DNA of 64,000 bases from Bacillus sp. AFS037270 (GTDB lineage: Bacteria; Bacillota; Bacilli; Bacillales_B; DSM-18226), in the NCBI RefSeq assembly GCF_002585305.1, contig NZ_NUNF01000010.1, positions 78,575 through 142,574 of the forward strand. Direction: 5' to 3'. The notes under the pieces are model-generated. The model was not told the origin of the DNA, did not search any database, and was given only the letters and a program-made list of their open reading frames with translations. Below, in pieces: positions 1 through 9,340 of the stretch (the stretch's first letter is position 1; every line of letters begins with the position of its first letter). A program made the position numbers and the translations under genes.

Positions 1-1
1 T

Positions 2-550
2 ATTTCCGTGCTGCTTGCATCAATAGGCATCATTCTCTATGTTTCAATCCGATTCGAAGCATATATGGCGATCGCAGCTATTGCTGCCATCCTTCACGAT
101 GCATTCTTTATGATTGCCATTTTCAGTATCACAAGGCTTGAAGTAGATTTAAACTACATCGCGGCGATTTTAACCATTGTTGGTTATTCAAACCATGATA
201 CAATTGTTACGTTTGACCGGGTTCGTGAAAATATGCAAAAGAAAAAACGTCTTAAAACGGTACAGGATATTGCTGATGTGGTAAACGTAAGTATTCGTCA
301 AACGTTAACTCGTTCCATTAATACAGTTCTTACAGTACTAGTTACTACAGCATGCATAATGATTTTTGGAAGTCCGTCGATTCGTAATTTCTCAATTGCA
401 TTGTTTGTCGGATTAATTGTCGGTGTTTATTCATCCGTCTTTGTCGCAGGCTCTTTATGGTATGTTATGAAGTGTAAGGAACTGAAAAAGAAGGGTGTCA
501 TTAGAACCGTTAAGGAAAAGAGAAAATACTCTGATCAACCACAAGTCTAG
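2..550 (+). CDS. secDF: Protein translocase SecDF, C-terminal part (5' truncated by window)
   Basis: This is the last 182 residues of the SecD-SecF fusion that helps the SecYEG channel pull exported proteins across the membrane using the proton gradient. The frame is open to the window edge, so the start lies upstream. Several hydrophobic membrane segments alternate with short loops, and the SecF-type stretch with GYSNHDTIVTFDRVREN is clear near residues 60-75. The charged, lysine-rich tail after the last membrane segment is cytoplasmic in the family. A terminator follows at 712-745, after an interspersed repeat. Its position before recJ matches B. subtilis. Confidence 0.93.
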   Translation: MSVLLASIGIILYVSIRFEAYMAIAAIAAILHDAFFMIAIFSITRLEVDLNYIAAILTIVGYSNHDTIVTFDRVRENMQKKKRLKTVQDIADVVNVSIRQTLTRSINTVLTVLVTTACIMIFGSPSIRNFSIALFVGLIVGVYSSVFVAGSLWYVMKCKELKKKGVIRTVKEKRKYSDQPQV

Positions 551-697
551 AAAAGCGGAGGCGTCCGTTAAGCAGCGTATGGACTGGAGCGCTTCGACTG
601 AGATAAAGGAAACACGGTGAGCGAGAGCGAACCGATGTTGACTTATCGTAGGGAGAAGAGCGAAGTCCACTAGCTGCTGGGCGCCGAAGCTGGACAA
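549..697 (+). repeat. Interspersed 150-bp structured repeat, copy 1
   Basis: This stretch begins with AGAAAAGCGG at the secDF stop codon and matches, in reverse orientation, the copies at 25753-25902 and 29740-29888. The most conserved core reads ACTGAGATAAAGG, then a small hairpin, then GATGTTGACTTATCGTAG. It can fold into one long imperfect hairpin: AGCAGC (571-576) pairs with GCTGCT (673-678), and CGGT (615-618) pairs with ACCG (631-634) around GC-GAGA-GC. Other copies change both sides of these stems together. No open reading frame is carried. Confidence 0.85.
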
Positions 698-711
698 CTC
701 TAATATCTTTG

Positions 712-745
712 AAAAAACTGCAAATCTTTTTGCAGTTTTTTCTTT
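712..745 (+). terminator. Rho-independent terminator after secDF
   Basis: A perfect 13-bp stem (712-724 with 729-741) has a 4-base loop and ends in a T run. It closes the secDF transcript downstream of the repeat. Confidence 0.85.
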
Positions 746-748
746 TGA

Positions 749-777
749 TTGAAAGCTTATGCCTGCTCCTGTATAAT
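749..777 (+). promoter_or_regulatory. Sigma-A type promoter for recJ-apt
   Basis: TTGAAA (749-754) and TATAAT (772-777) are separated by 17 bases and lie just before recJ. Confidence 0.65.
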
Positions 778-804
778 TAGAAAGTCTGAGGGGTGAACGT
801 ACCA

Positions 805-3168
805 ATGTTAAAATCAAAAACAAAATGGATTGTTCGCAATTCTGATCACAATCTCGCCCAAATACTTGTAAATGAATTGAAGATAACACCGCTAGTTGCA
901 TCCCTACTTGTAAACCGTGGACTTAATACCGTAGATTCTGCTCGGTATTTTTTATTTGGAAAAGATGAGTTTCACGATCCTTTCTTACTTAAAGGAATGG
1001 AAACAGCGGTTAAGCGAATTCGTGAGGCGATTGAAAAACAAGAACCTATCCTTATTTTTGGAGATTATGATGCAGATGGTGTAAGCAGCACCTCGGTGTT
1101 AATGATTACACTTCGTGATTTAGGGGCAAACGTCCAATTTTATATCCCTAATCGTTTTACAGAAGGTTATGGACCAAACGAACCCGCATTCCGTCAAGCG
1201 GCGGAAAATGGTATAAAATTGATTATTACCGTCGATACAGGAATAGCTGCCGTTCATGAAGCAGCAGTTGCACAAGAAATTGGCTTGGATCTTATTATTA
1301 CCGATCACCATGAACCTGGCCCGGTTTTACCAGAGGCCCTAGCAATCATTCATCCCAAACTGCCTGACAGCATTTATCCATTTCGTGAACTGGCCGGAGT
1401 AGGAGTAGCTTTTAAACTCGCCCATGCATTATATGGAGAAGTTCCCGAGCATTTATTTGAAATCGCCGTTATTGGCACGATTGCTGACTTAGTATCGTTG
1501 AAAGGTGAAAATCGCCTTATCGCTAAAAAAGGCCTCGAAAAACTTAAAGTAACCCAAAATATTGGACTAAAAGCAATTTTAAAAGTAGCTGGTGTGGATC
1601 TGATGTCGATCAATGAAGAGACGATTGGATTTACACTTGCACCTAGAATAAATGCGGTCGGCAGGCTGGAAGATGCCGATTTAGCCGTTCAATTGTTATT
1701 GACTGACGACCCGCACGAAGCACAAAGCTTAGCAGAAGAAATGGATGCCTTAAATAAAACGAGGCAGGAAATTGTCAATGCGATTACGGTTGAAGCGATC
1801 GAAGAGGTTGAAAAAAACTACCCAATTGATACCAATAAAGTACTGGTTATCGGTAAAGAAGGCTGGAATCCTGGTGTTATTGGAATTGTGGCCTCAAGAC
1901 TTGTCGAAAAGTTCTATCGGCCAACGATTGTGCTGAATTTTGATCCGGATAAAGGGGTCGCCAAAGGCTCGGCTAGAAGTATTATTGGCTATGATTTATT
2001 TAAAAATTTATCCACCTGCCGAGAACTTTTGCCGCATTTTGGCGGACATCCGATGGCGGCAGGGATGACTTTGAAACTTGAAGACGTTGCTCTGCTTCGT
2101 GAACGCTTAAACCGACTTGCTGACGAGCAGCTGACGGATACCGATTTAATTCCGATAACACAGCTCGATGAGGAGATTCGTCTTCAGGATATTAGCTTAT
2201 CGTCGTTAGATGAACTTAGTTTGCTCGCGCCTTTTGGAATGGACAACCCGAAGCCAAAAGTGTTAATAGAAAATGTGGCAATTACAAGTATGAGAAAAAT
2301 TGGCAGTGAACAGAACCATCTTAAGGTTTTAGTCAGTGAAGAAGGTTCAACCCTTGACGGAGTTGGTTTTGGTTTAGGCACTCTCGTTGATCATATTTCA
2401 CCTGCCTCAAAAATTTCATTAATTGGAGAATTATCTATTAATGAATGGAATAATATACGTAAACCACAAATCTTTATTCATGATATGGCTGTTCATTCGT
2501 GGCAATTATTCGATTTTCGCGGACAAAAGCAAGCGAATCATATCGAAACCACAGTACCTGCTGAAAACAGAAAAATTATCATTTTTAATAAAGAACACCT
2601 TGAGAAATTAAAACCTGAGTTGCGGTCTGAAACGATCTTTATTCAAGATATGGAAGAGGCTAAGGCGTTTGATGGGTACAAAGCTAATATTGCCTTAGTG
2701 GATTTCCCACCGTCAAAAGACCTTTTAAAAGGATTGTTCGCTGGAAAAGAACCTGCAAGAATTTATGCTTATTTCTTTAAAGAAGCAAGCGATTATTTTT
2801 CCACTATTCCTACACGCGATCATTTTAAATGGTTCTATGCCCTTCTGTTAAAAAAAGGCCCAATCGACCTGAAACTCCATGGTGATACTATCGCGAAACA
2901 CCGTGGCTGGTCACAGGAAACGATTAAATTTATGTCAAAGGTGTTTTCTGAACTGGATTTTGTTACAATAAACAATGGATTTATTACTTTGAAAACTGAA
3001 GCGCAAAAGCGTGACCTGACTGATTCCCAAACTTATCAAACAAAACAGGCCCAGTATGCTCTTGAAAGAGAATTATTGTTTTCCTCATTTCAAGAATTAA
3101 AAGGCTGGTTCGATCAAGTCATTCAAGGATCGGTTGAATCTGAGGAGGCAATTGAAGAATGGATTTAA
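805..3168 (+). CDS. recJ: Single-stranded-DNA-specific exonuclease RecJ
   Basis: RecJ degrades single-stranded DNA 5' to 3' in recombinational and mismatch repair. The DHH-family metal motifs are visible: [10 protein letters not shown] near residue 83, TVDTGI, and TDHHEPG near 155; the DHHA1-type GGHPMAAG follows near 415. At 787 residues it has the long C-terminal extension typical of Bacillus RecJ. I start at ATG 805 because GAGGGGTG is correctly spaced before it; a GTG at 793 falls inside that ribosome site. The gene overlaps apt by 10 bases, so the two are probably co-translated. Confidence 0.95.
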   Translation: MLKSKTKWIVRNSDHNLAQILVNELKITPLVASLLVNRGLNTVDSARYFLFGKDEFHDPFLLKGMETAVKRIREAIEKQEPILIFGDYDADGVSSTSVLMITLRDLGANVQFYIPNRFTEGYGPNEPAFRQAAENGIKLIITVDTGIAAVHEAAVAQEIGLDLIITDHHEPGPVLPEALAIIHPKLPDSIYPFRELAGVGVAFKLAHALYGEVPEHLFEIAVIGTIADLVSLKGENRLIAKKGLEKLKVTQNIGLKAILKVAGVDLMSINEETIGFTLAPRINAVGRLEDADLAVQLLLTDDPHEAQSLAEEMDALNKTRQEIVNAITVEAIEEVEKNYPIDTNKVLVIGKEGWNPGVIGIVASRLVEKFYRPTIVLNFDPDKGVAKGSARSIIGYDLFKNLSTCRELLPHFGGHPMAAGMTLKLEDVALLRERLNRLADEQLTDTDLIPITQLDEEIRLQDISLSSLDELSLLAPFGMDNPKPKVLIENVAITSMRKIGSEQNHLKVLVSEEGSTLDGVGFGLGTLVDHISPASKISLIGELSINEWNNIRKPQIFIHDMAVHSWQLFDFRGQKQANHIETTVPAENRKIIIFNKEHLEKLKPELRSETIFIQDMEEAKAFDGYKANIALVDFPPSKDLLKGLFAGKEPARIYAYFFKEASDYFSTIPTRDHFKWFYALLLKKGPIDLKLHGDTIAKHRGWSQETIKFMSKVFSELDFVTINNGFITLKTEAQKRDLTDSQTYQTKQAQYALERELLFSSFQELKGWFDQVIQGSVESEEAIEEWI

Positions 3169-3671
3169 GAGAATTTATTACAATCGTACCCGATTGGCCA
3201 AAACCGGGGATTAAATTTAAAGATATCACCCCTTTAATGAATAATGGTGAAGCCTATAAATACGCAACAGACCAAATCGTAGCATATGCAAAAGAGAGGC
3301 AGATCGACATTATTGTCGGACCGGAAGCACGTGGCTTTATTATTGGCTGCCCGGTTGCCTATTCGTTAGGAGTTGGGTTTGCACCAGTCCGTAAAGAAGG
3401 AAAGCTGCCAAGAGAAACAATTAAGGTAAGCTATGGTTTGGAATATGGTAAGGATGTTTTAACTATCCATAAAGATGCCATTCAACCAGGACAACGGGTG
3501 TTAATTACAGATGATTTGCTGGCAACAGGCGGCACGATCGAAGCAACAATTAAGTTAGTAGAGCAGCTTGGCGGTGTTGTAGCGGGTATTGCTTTCTTGG
3601 TAGAATTGAGCTATTTAGAAGGCCGTAGTAAACTAGACGGCTACGATGTTCTTACATTGATGCACTATTAA
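3159..3671 (+). CDS. apt: Adenine phosphoribosyltransferase
   Basis: Apt converts adenine and PRPP to AMP in purine salvage. The 170-residue length is normal, and the PRPP-binding motif [13 protein letters not shown] is intact near residue 115. A strong GAGGAGG lies inside the end of recJ, supporting the ATG at 3159. The recJ-apt-relA order is the B. subtilis order. A terminator follows directly. Confidence 0.97.
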   Translation: MDLREFITIVPDWPKPGIKFKDITPLMNNGEAYKYATDQIVAYAKERQIDIIVGPEARGFIIGCPVAYSLGVGFAPVRKEGKLPRETIKVSYGLEYGKDVLTIHKDAIQPGQRVLITDDLLATGGTIEATIKLVEQLGGVVAGIAFLVELSYLEGRSKLDGYDVLTLMHY

Positions 3672-3680
3672 TGGAGAATC

Positions 3681-3712
3681 GAGGGCACTCAGGAAACGAG
3701 TGCTCTCTTTAT
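3681..3712 (+). terminator. Rho-independent terminator after apt
   Basis: A 10-bp stem (3681-3690 with 3698-3707, one G-T pair) is followed by TTT and an AT-rich stretch. Confidence 0.8.
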
Positions 3713-3818
3713 ATAATGGTAAAGGTGAGTTTTTTACGTGAAACTGGAAGTTGAGCAGCTCCAAAAGAGTAAAAAACGACAAAAATTTCGTAATTTAGTA
3801 AAAAAACAGTACAATCTC

Positions 3819-3847
3819 TTTACAACTTCGCTATTTTTTTCGATAAT
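3819..3847 (+). promoter_or_regulatory. Candidate sigma-A promoter for relA
   Basis: TTTACA (3819-3824) and GATAAT (3842-3847) are spaced by 17 bases in the 309-base apt-relA gap. The rest of that gap is AT-rich and non-coding. It contains AGTAACAA twice, exactly 20 bases apart (3848 and 3868), overlapping and following the -10 region. I see nothing else there. Confidence 0.5.
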
Positions 3848-3980
3848 AGTAACAATCATTCTAATTTAGTAACAATTTTTTTCAAAATTATTTATATAGA
3901 TAGACATTTTGACTTTGTCTAAAAGGTAGAGTTCCAAAAAACTTTGATATAAAAAATGAGATGAAAATAAAGGTGATTTC

Positions 3981-6176
3981 ATGGCGAACGATCAAGTGTT
4001 AACGGCCGACCAAGTCATCGACAAGACCAGAAAGTATTTGAATGATGAGCATGTTGAACTAGTCAAAAAAGCTTATGAGTACGCGAAACATGCCCATCGT
4101 GAACAATATAGAAAATCGGGAGAGCCATATATTATTCATCCTATTCAGGTTGCCGGTATTTTAGCCGACCTTGAAATGGACCCGGCAACGGTGGCGGCTG
4201 GTTTTCTCCATGACGTTGTAGAAGATACCAATGTAACCTTAGGGGATATTGCAGAGGCTTTTAACGGCGAAGTGGCAATGCTTGTTGATGGGGTTACAAA
4301 GTTAGGGAAAATTAAATACAAGTCTCATGAGGAGCAGCAGGCGGAGAATCACCGGAAAATGTTTGTAGCAATGGCGCAGGACATCCGTGTGATCCTTATT
4401 AAGCTCGCTGACCGCTTGCATAATATGCGGACACTTAAACATCTTCCTATGGAGAAACAGCGCCGAATTTCAAATGAAACACTTGAAATTTTTGCACCTT
4501 TAGCTCATCGTCTTGGTATTTCTAAGATTAAATGGGAGTTGGAAGATACCGCATTAAGATATTTAAATCCGCAACAATATTACCGGATTGTCAACTTAAT
4601 GAAGAAAAAACGTGCAGAACGCGAGCAATATTTGGATGATGTCGTTGAAGAAGTGAAGGGCCGCCTAGATGAAGTATCTATTAAGGCAGAGCTTTCAGGG
4701 CGACCAAAGCATATCTACAGCATCTATCGAAAAATGGCACTGCAAAATAAACAATTCAGTGAAATCTATGATTTGCTGGCGGTTCGAATTGTTGTGAATA
4801 GTATTAAGGACTGCTATGCCGTTCTTGGCATTATTCACACCTGCTGGAAGCCAATGCCAGGCCGTTTCAAGGACTATATTGCGATGCCGAAACCGAACAT
4901 GTATCAGTCCCTGCACACAACGGTTATTGGACCAAAGGGAGATCCGCTTGAAGTACAAATCCGAACGTACGAGATGCACCGAATTGCGGAATTTGGGGTT
5001 GCGGCCCACTGGGCATATAAAGAGGGAAAAGCGATTAGCGATAGCTCCACCTTCGAGCAGAAACTTACCTGGTTTAGAGAAATCCTTGAGTTCCAAAATG
5101 ATACGGCGAATGCCGAGGAGTTTATGGAGTCATTGAAAATTGATTTGTTTTCCGATATGGTATTTATTTTTACACCGAAGGGTGATGTTATCGAACTGCC
5201 ATCGGGTTCTGTTCCTATAGATTTTGCCTATCGGATTCACTCTGAAATCGGTAATAAGACGATTGGCGCAAAAGTGAACGGTAAAATGGTGACACTGGAT
5301 TATAAGTTGAAGACCGGTGATATCATTGAGATTCTAACATCAAAACACTCGTACGGACCAAGTCAAGATTGGCTGAAGCTGGCTCAGACATCACAAGCCA
5401 AGAACAAGATTCGTGCATTCTTTAAGAAACAGCGCCGCGATGAGAATGTCATTAAAGGCAAAGAGATGGTTGAAAAAGAAATCCGTAATATGGAATTTGA
5501 TCTTAAGGAAATTTTAACACCGGACAATCTGAAAAAAGTCGCTGAAAAATTTAACTTTATGAATGAAGAAGACATGTATGCGGCAGTTGGATATAACGGT
5601 GTGACAGCCTTGCAGGTGGCAAATCGCTTAACGGAAAAAGAACGGAAAAAGCGGGATAAGGAACAATCGGCAACCATTGCCAATGCCATTACCGATTTAA
5701 AAGCCTTCCCGTCAACGAAAAAGCGGGAATCAGGTGTACGGGTTCAAGGGATTGATAACCTGTTAATCCGGTTGTCAAAATGCTGTAGTCCAGTTCCAGG
5801 TGATGAAATTGTTGGTTTTATTACGAAGGGGCGCGGTGTCTCTGTCCATCGTTCCGATTGTCCTAACATTGATTCCAATGATGCTCAATCTAGATTGATT
5901 CCGGTTGAGTGGGAATCTTCCTTGAACGACCGTAAGGAGTATAACGTTGATATCGAAATCAGCGGGTATGACCGTCAAGGGCTCCTTAATGAGGTGCTCC
6001 AAGCGGTTAGTGAGACGAAGACCAATATTTCAGCTGTTACCGGGAAGTCTGATCGGAATAAAATGGCGACGATTATTATGTCGATTGCCATTCATAATGT
6101 TAACCACCTCCAAAAGGTTGTGGAGCGTATTAAGCAAATCCCAGACATTTATTCGGTTCGCCGGATCATGAATTAA
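3981..6176 (+). CDS. relA: Bifunctional (p)ppGpp synthetase/hydrolase Rel
   Basis: Rel makes and degrades (p)ppGpp, the stringent-response alarmone, when uncharged tRNA stalls ribosomes. The hydrolase HD pair sits in LHDVVEDT at residues 77-78. The synthetase domain follows with YSIYRKM and an RFKD motif near residue 295, the RxKD form associated with bifunctional enzymes. TGS is near 390-450, a CCSPVPGD zinc-finger-type segment near 590, and an ACT domain at the C-terminus. The 731-residue length is normal. dtd follows 12 bases later and is probably co-transcribed. Confidence 0.97.
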   Translation: MANDQVLTADQVIDKTRKYLNDEHVELVKKAYEYAKHAHREQYRKSGEPYIIHPIQVAGILADLEMDPATVAAGFLHDVVEDTNVTLGDIAEAFNGEVAMLVDGVTKLGKIKYKSHEEQQAENHRKMFVAMAQDIRVILIKLADRLHNMRTLKHLPMEKQRRISNETLEIFAPLAHRLGISKIKWELEDTALRYLNPQQYYRIVNLMKKKRAEREQYLDDVVEEVKGRLDEVSIKAELSGRPKHIYSIYRKMALQNKQFSEIYDLLAVRIVVNSIKDCYAVLGIIHTCWKPMPGRFKDYIAMPKPNMYQSLHTTVIGPKGDPLEVQIRTYEMHRIAEFGVAAHWAYKEGKAISDSSTFEQKLTWFREILEFQNDTANAEEFMESLKIDLFSDMVFIFTPKGDVIELPSGSVPIDFAYRIHSEIGNKTIGAKVNGKMVTLDYKLKTGDIIEILTSKHSYGPSQDWLKLAQTSQAKNKIRAFFKKQRRDENVIKGKEMVEKEIRNMEFDLKEILTPDNLKKVAEKFNFMNEEDMYAAVGYNGVTALQVANRLTEKERKKRDKEQSATIANAITDLKAFPSTKKRESGVRVQGIDNLLIRLSKCCSPVPGDEIVGFITKGRGVSVHRSDCPNIDSNDAQSRLIPVEWESSLNDRKEYNVDIEISGYDRQGLLNEVLQAVSETKTNISAVTGKSDRNKMATIIMSIAIHNVNHLQKVVERIKQIPDIYSVRRIMN

Positions 6177-6188
6177 GGAGTTTCTAGC

Positions 6189-6629
6189 ATGAGAATAGTA
6201 GTACAGCGCAGCAAGGGGGCTAAGGTAACTGTCGATGGTGAAATAACCGGACAGATTACCAAAGGCTTTGTCCTGCTGGTTGGGGTGACACACGAGGATA
6301 TGGAAGAGGATGCCGCCTATTTAGCGGATAAAATTGCTAACTTACGGATCTTTGACGATCATGATGGGAAAATGAATCATTCTTTATTGGATGTTGGCGG
6401 AGAAATTCTCTCTGTCTCCCAATTCACCCTGTATGGGGACTGCCGAAAAGGCCGCAGACCAAACTTTATGGAGGCGGCAAGGCCTGAACAGGCAGTGGTC
6501 TTATATGAAGCCTTTAATCAGATGCTTCGTGACAAAGGAATTACCGTTGAAACTGGTGTGTTTGGCGCTATGATGGATGTAGAATTAATCAATGATGGCC
6601 CTGTAACGTTGATTGTGGAAAGCAAGTAG
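6189..6629 (+). CDS. dtd: D-aminoacyl-tRNA deacylase
   Basis: Dtd hydrolyses D-amino acids wrongly attached to tRNA. The catalytic-site motif SQFTLYGD lies near residue 78 and the C-terminal NDGPVTL motif near 137, both characteristic. At 146 residues it is full length. It is the last gene of the relA-dtd unit and has a GGAG ribosome site 8 bases before the ATG. Confidence 0.96.
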   Translation: MRIVVQRSKGAKVTVDGEITGQITKGFVLLVGVTHEDMEEDAAYLADKIANLRIFDDHDGKMNHSLLDVGGEILSVSQFTLYGDCRKGRRPNFMEAARPEQAVVLYEAFNQMLRDKGITVETGVFGAMMDVELINDGPVTLIVESK

Positions 6630-6631
6630 GC

Positions 6632-6661
6632 AGCCTTGGCATTTATGCCGGGCTTTTTTTG
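6632..6661 (+). terminator. Rho-independent terminator after dtd
   Basis: AGCC/GGCT and GGCA/TGCC stems with a small internal loop are followed by seven T. Confidence 0.75.
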
Positions 6662-6687
6662 TTGGATTAGAAATGTTGTTTGTTTTT

Positions 6688-6756
6688 ATTAACAAAAAAT
6701 GGGCCGATATTAACAATTTAAAACGGATATTAACAAATATCAGATTATATTAACAA
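6688..6756 (+). repeat. Phased array: four ATTAACAA motifs every 20-21 bp
   Basis: ATTAACAA occurs at 6688, 6709, 6729 and 6749. The steps are 21, 20 and 20 bases. Units two and three carry a longer match, CGATATTAACAA and CGGATATTAACAA. The spacers differ, so this is not a simple tandem duplication. The array lies between the convergent terminators of dtd and the amidase gene, where no gene is seen. Confidence 0.7.
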
Positions 6757-6784
6757 ATTGGGTAACCCGCCAACTAATTTTCTC

Positions 6785-6818
6785 AAAAAAAGCTCCGGAA
6801 GAATAAACCTTCCAGAGC
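6785..6818 (-). terminator. Rho-independent terminator after the amidase gene
   Basis: On the minus strand, a 10-bp stem (6809-6818 with 6792-6801) is followed by a run of seven T. Confidence 0.85.
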
Positions 6819-6829
6819 CTTGCAATTAG

Positions 6830-8584
6830 TTAGTTATTTTTAAAATACCTCGCCAAGCCATCATATAGCCCCGAAGCTGCATTTTCTTGAAACATGCTTG
6901 AGTTAAGGGTAATTTCTTCTTGCGGGTTACTTAAATACCCCAGTTCAATGAGAGCAGCTGTTTGACTGTTTTCCCGGATGACATGGAAATCACCAAATCT
7001 TACTCCGCGCCCACTTAAATCCGTTTGGGCAATGGTGGAAGTATAAAGCGAATCTGCCAGTCCTTTTTGATAGTCATAATAATAATAGCCTGTCATTCCC
7101 CGTGAACTTCGGTCTAGGCTGCTGTCGTAATGCAGGCTGATGAAGGCATCGGCTCCATTTGCCGTGGCCGCATACACCCGAGATGGCAGGGAAATAAATG
7201 TATCCGTACTTCTAGTAAGGTAGACATTGGCTCCGGCCGCTCTTAATTTATCGTATAGTAGTCGTGCGGTTCGAAGTGTCAGTTCTTTTTCTAGTGTACC
7301 GTTCGCACCTGTTGTTCCATTATCTCCGCCGCCATGTCCTGGATCGAGGATAATTGTTTTATTTTTAAGGTAGCTTTCAGCTCCGCCTTTATAAATTTGC
7401 TGATTGGACCCATTGTTTGAAACGATCCATCCAGCCACGTAGCCTGTTTCTCCATTCCTTAATTGTATCTCGTACCAGTCATTTACAATCCTCTTTACAG
7501 TAAAGCGATCTCCCTCGTCAGCCAGGGCAACTACCTCGGATTGGGCATCTGCGTCTCTTCTAATATTTGTTCCGTTATGTAAAATCGTAACAGTAGTTAC
7601 TTTTAATGGTTGTTTTCCTTGAGTAGAAGCAGTCGTTTTCTCAAGAAACAAGCCTGATACCCAGCCAAAACTACCAGACTTATACTCTATTTTTACCCAA
7701 TTATATTTCTCATCTAAAATAGTAAACTGTTGGTCCTGTGAAACAGTACCAATGATTCTTGAGTTTAACGAGGAGTCTGAACGGACACTTAAACTTTCCG
7801 CAGTTACGGTTCCAGTGACCCCTGTTACACTTTCTTTTTGGGTATCATTTGAAGTCTCTGATTGAGTGTCAATAAACTCCGCTCTTACCCAGCCTTTAAT
7901 ATCTGAAAAACTAATTTTCAGCCATTTATTTTGTTTGGAGATAATAGAGACGTCCGTCCCATTTGTTAGTTTTCCGACAATTGCACTTGAGACGTAAGGC
8001 TCTTCTCTTATGTTAACTGTATCGGCATTCACTTTCCCCATTTCGGTATTTTCAGATGAATCCGAGGAAGAATTATTTTGTCCGGTTTGAAGATCTAAGA
8101 ATTCTCGAATGACCCATCCTTCACCGAAGAGGCTGCTGATTTTATACCAATTTTCATTTTGGTCAAGGACCGTTATTTCTTGACCTTGAGTTAAAGAGCC
8201 AACCATCGGGAAGCTTGTCCCAGGACCGGAACGTATCCTTAATTGATCGGTATTAACTTTTGCCTTTTTGCCTCCAGTACTTGTTGCTTCGCTCCCTGAA
8301 TTGGATTCATCGTCCTTCGTGACGAGCCAATTGACTACCCAGCCAGTTTGGCCTAACGATAATTTAATCTCAATCCAATCATCTTTTTCTTTTACAATTT
8401 GATACTGTTCGCCTCGTTTTGCTGTCATGATGTTGGGATAGCTTAATCCTGGGCCGCTGCGGACATTTACCGTATCTGTGGATATCGTAACAGAACCACT
8501 TGAGGCATTGCCTATTCCTTGCGGCAGAAAGGTACCGAAAGCGAGAATAATAGTAAATAATAGCAGTGTATACTTTTTTGTCAT
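6830..8584 (-). CDS. yrvJ: N-acetylmuramoyl-L-alanine amidase with five SH3b domains
   Basis: This is an exported cell-wall hydrolase that cuts the amide bond between N-acetylmuramic acid and the peptide. A signal peptide covers roughly residues 1-28. Five bacterial SH3 domains follow, each built around a (V/L)(N/R/S)(V/I)R core, and presumably bind wall. The Amidase_3 domain occupies about 405-584, with the zinc ligands in DPGHGG, LEKE, SLHYD and ALIELGYLSN. A GGAGG ribosome site precedes the ATG. The position between dtd and hisS matches B. subtilis yrvJ; the SH3 count may differ between species. Confidence 0.92.
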   Translation of the reverse strand: MTKKYTLLLFTIILAFGTFLPQGIGNASSGSVTISTDTVNVRSGPGLSYPNIMTAKRGEQYQIVKEKDDWIEIKLSLGQTGWVVNWLVTKDDESNSGSEATSTGGKKAKVNTDQLRIRSGPGTSFPMVGSLTQGQEITVLDQNENWYKISSLFGEGWVIREFLDLQTGQNNSSSDSSENTEMGKVNADTVNIREEPYVSSAIVGKLTNGTDVSIISKQNKWLKISFSDIKGWVRAEFIDTQSETSNDTQKESVTGVTGTVTAESLSVRSDSSLNSRIIGTVSQDQQFTILDEKYNWVKIEYKSGSFGWVSGLFLEKTTASTQGKQPLKVTTVTILHNGTNIRRDADAQSEVVALADEGDRFTVKRIVNDWYEIQLRNGETGYVAGWIVSNNGSNQQIYKGGAESYLKNKTIILDPGHGGGDNGTTGANGTLEKELTLRTARLLYDKLRAAGANVYLTRSTDTFISLPSRVYAATANGADAFISLHYDSSLDRSSRGMTGYYYYDYQKGLADSLYTSTIAQTDLSGRGVRFGDFHVIRENSQTAALIELGYLSNPQEEITLNSSMFQENAASGLYDGLARYFKNN

Positions 8585-8750
8585 CGTAACCTCCTTCTTC
8601 TGTTTATTTTATCGTAAAAAAGCCAGAAATTCATTCCTTAATTGGTTAATTACGCTAATTTTACTAGAAGTAAGCCATAAAAATCACATAAACATGTAAG
8701 ATTTTTACCAGAGTGGAAATACTAGAAAAAAAGACTGAGGTGATTGGGTT

Positions 8751-8927
8751 ATGAGGTCGAGTGAAAAGGGAATGAACATACAGTCAATGGATGGCCGTGT
8801 TTTTGGAGTGGATTTTCATGATTTTATTCAAAAAGAGGGTCATTCAAACTCCATTGAACTTGCATCTGAATTTGGGCTGACGATGGGCGATGTCAGAAAG
8901 TTAAAAAAACATATGGGAAGGTCTTAA
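8751..8927 (+). CDS. yrzK: Small YrzK-like protein with sigma-70 region 4-like helix
   Basis: This 58-residue ORF starts at ATG 8751 after GAGGTGATTGGGTT. The second half (ELASEFGLTMGDVRKLKK) reads like a helix-turn-helix of the sigma region 4 type. It sits between the amidase gene and hisS, where B. subtilis has yrzK. Function is unknown. The hisS promoter begins eight bases after its stop codon. Confidence 0.65.
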   Translation: MRSSEKGMNIQSMDGRVFGVDFHDFIQKEGHSNSIELASEFGLTMGDVRKLKKHMGRS

Positions 8928-8934
8928 ATGTCTC

Positions 8935-8963
8935 TTGACATTACCATTGTTGCTACGTATTAT
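8935..8963 (+). promoter_or_regulatory. Sigma-A promoter of the hisS-aspS operon
   Basis: TTGACA (8935-8940) and TATTAT (8958-8963) are separated by exactly 17 bases. Transcription should begin near 8970. Confidence 0.85.
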
Positions 8964-8970
8964 TATATAA

Positions 8971-9254
8971 ATATAAAAGATATTTCGGAATAACCAATGA
9001 TGGAGCATAGTAATTAAGATAATTCATGAAAAGAGAGGAAATGCCTTAGGCTGAAAGCATTTCTACATGTACCTTAGTGAAAGAACACTCCGTAGGCTTC
9101 TCTCTGAAAAAGCAGCTGCTTTAGTAGGAGATGAACGTTGCAGGCGTTAACTGTTTAAGAGGAAGAGCATTTTTTCATGTTCTTCAACTAGGGTGGCACC
9201 GCGGGACTAAAACTCTCGTCCCTTGTATGACTACAAGGGATGGGAGTTTTTTTG
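8971..9254 (+). promoter_or_regulatory. T-box riboswitch leader of hisS-aspS
   Basis: T-boxes sense uncharged tRNA and allow read-through of a terminator. The T-box sequence GGGTGGCACCGCGGG lies at 9192-9206. It is followed by a long terminator stem (9211-9247) with a T run ending at 9254. Stem I shows the family's GGCTGAAAG distal loop near 9049. The best specifier candidate is CAC (His) at 9086-9088 in the context GAA-CAC-TCC. The acceptor-pairing TGGC suits a G discriminator base, a point raised in the findings. Specifier assignment is tentative. Confidence 0.9.
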
Positions 9255-9340
9255 TGTTTCCAGAAAAAGCAAGCACCCCTTACAGCGTCTATTTAACAAT
9301 ATCTACATAAGCGTTATGTTTATAAAGGAGGTAAATCACC

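Noticed and set aside
4695..5096. Minus-strand frame inside relA
   Set aside because: It is antisense to conserved synthetase sequence, with no ribosome site or family resemblance.
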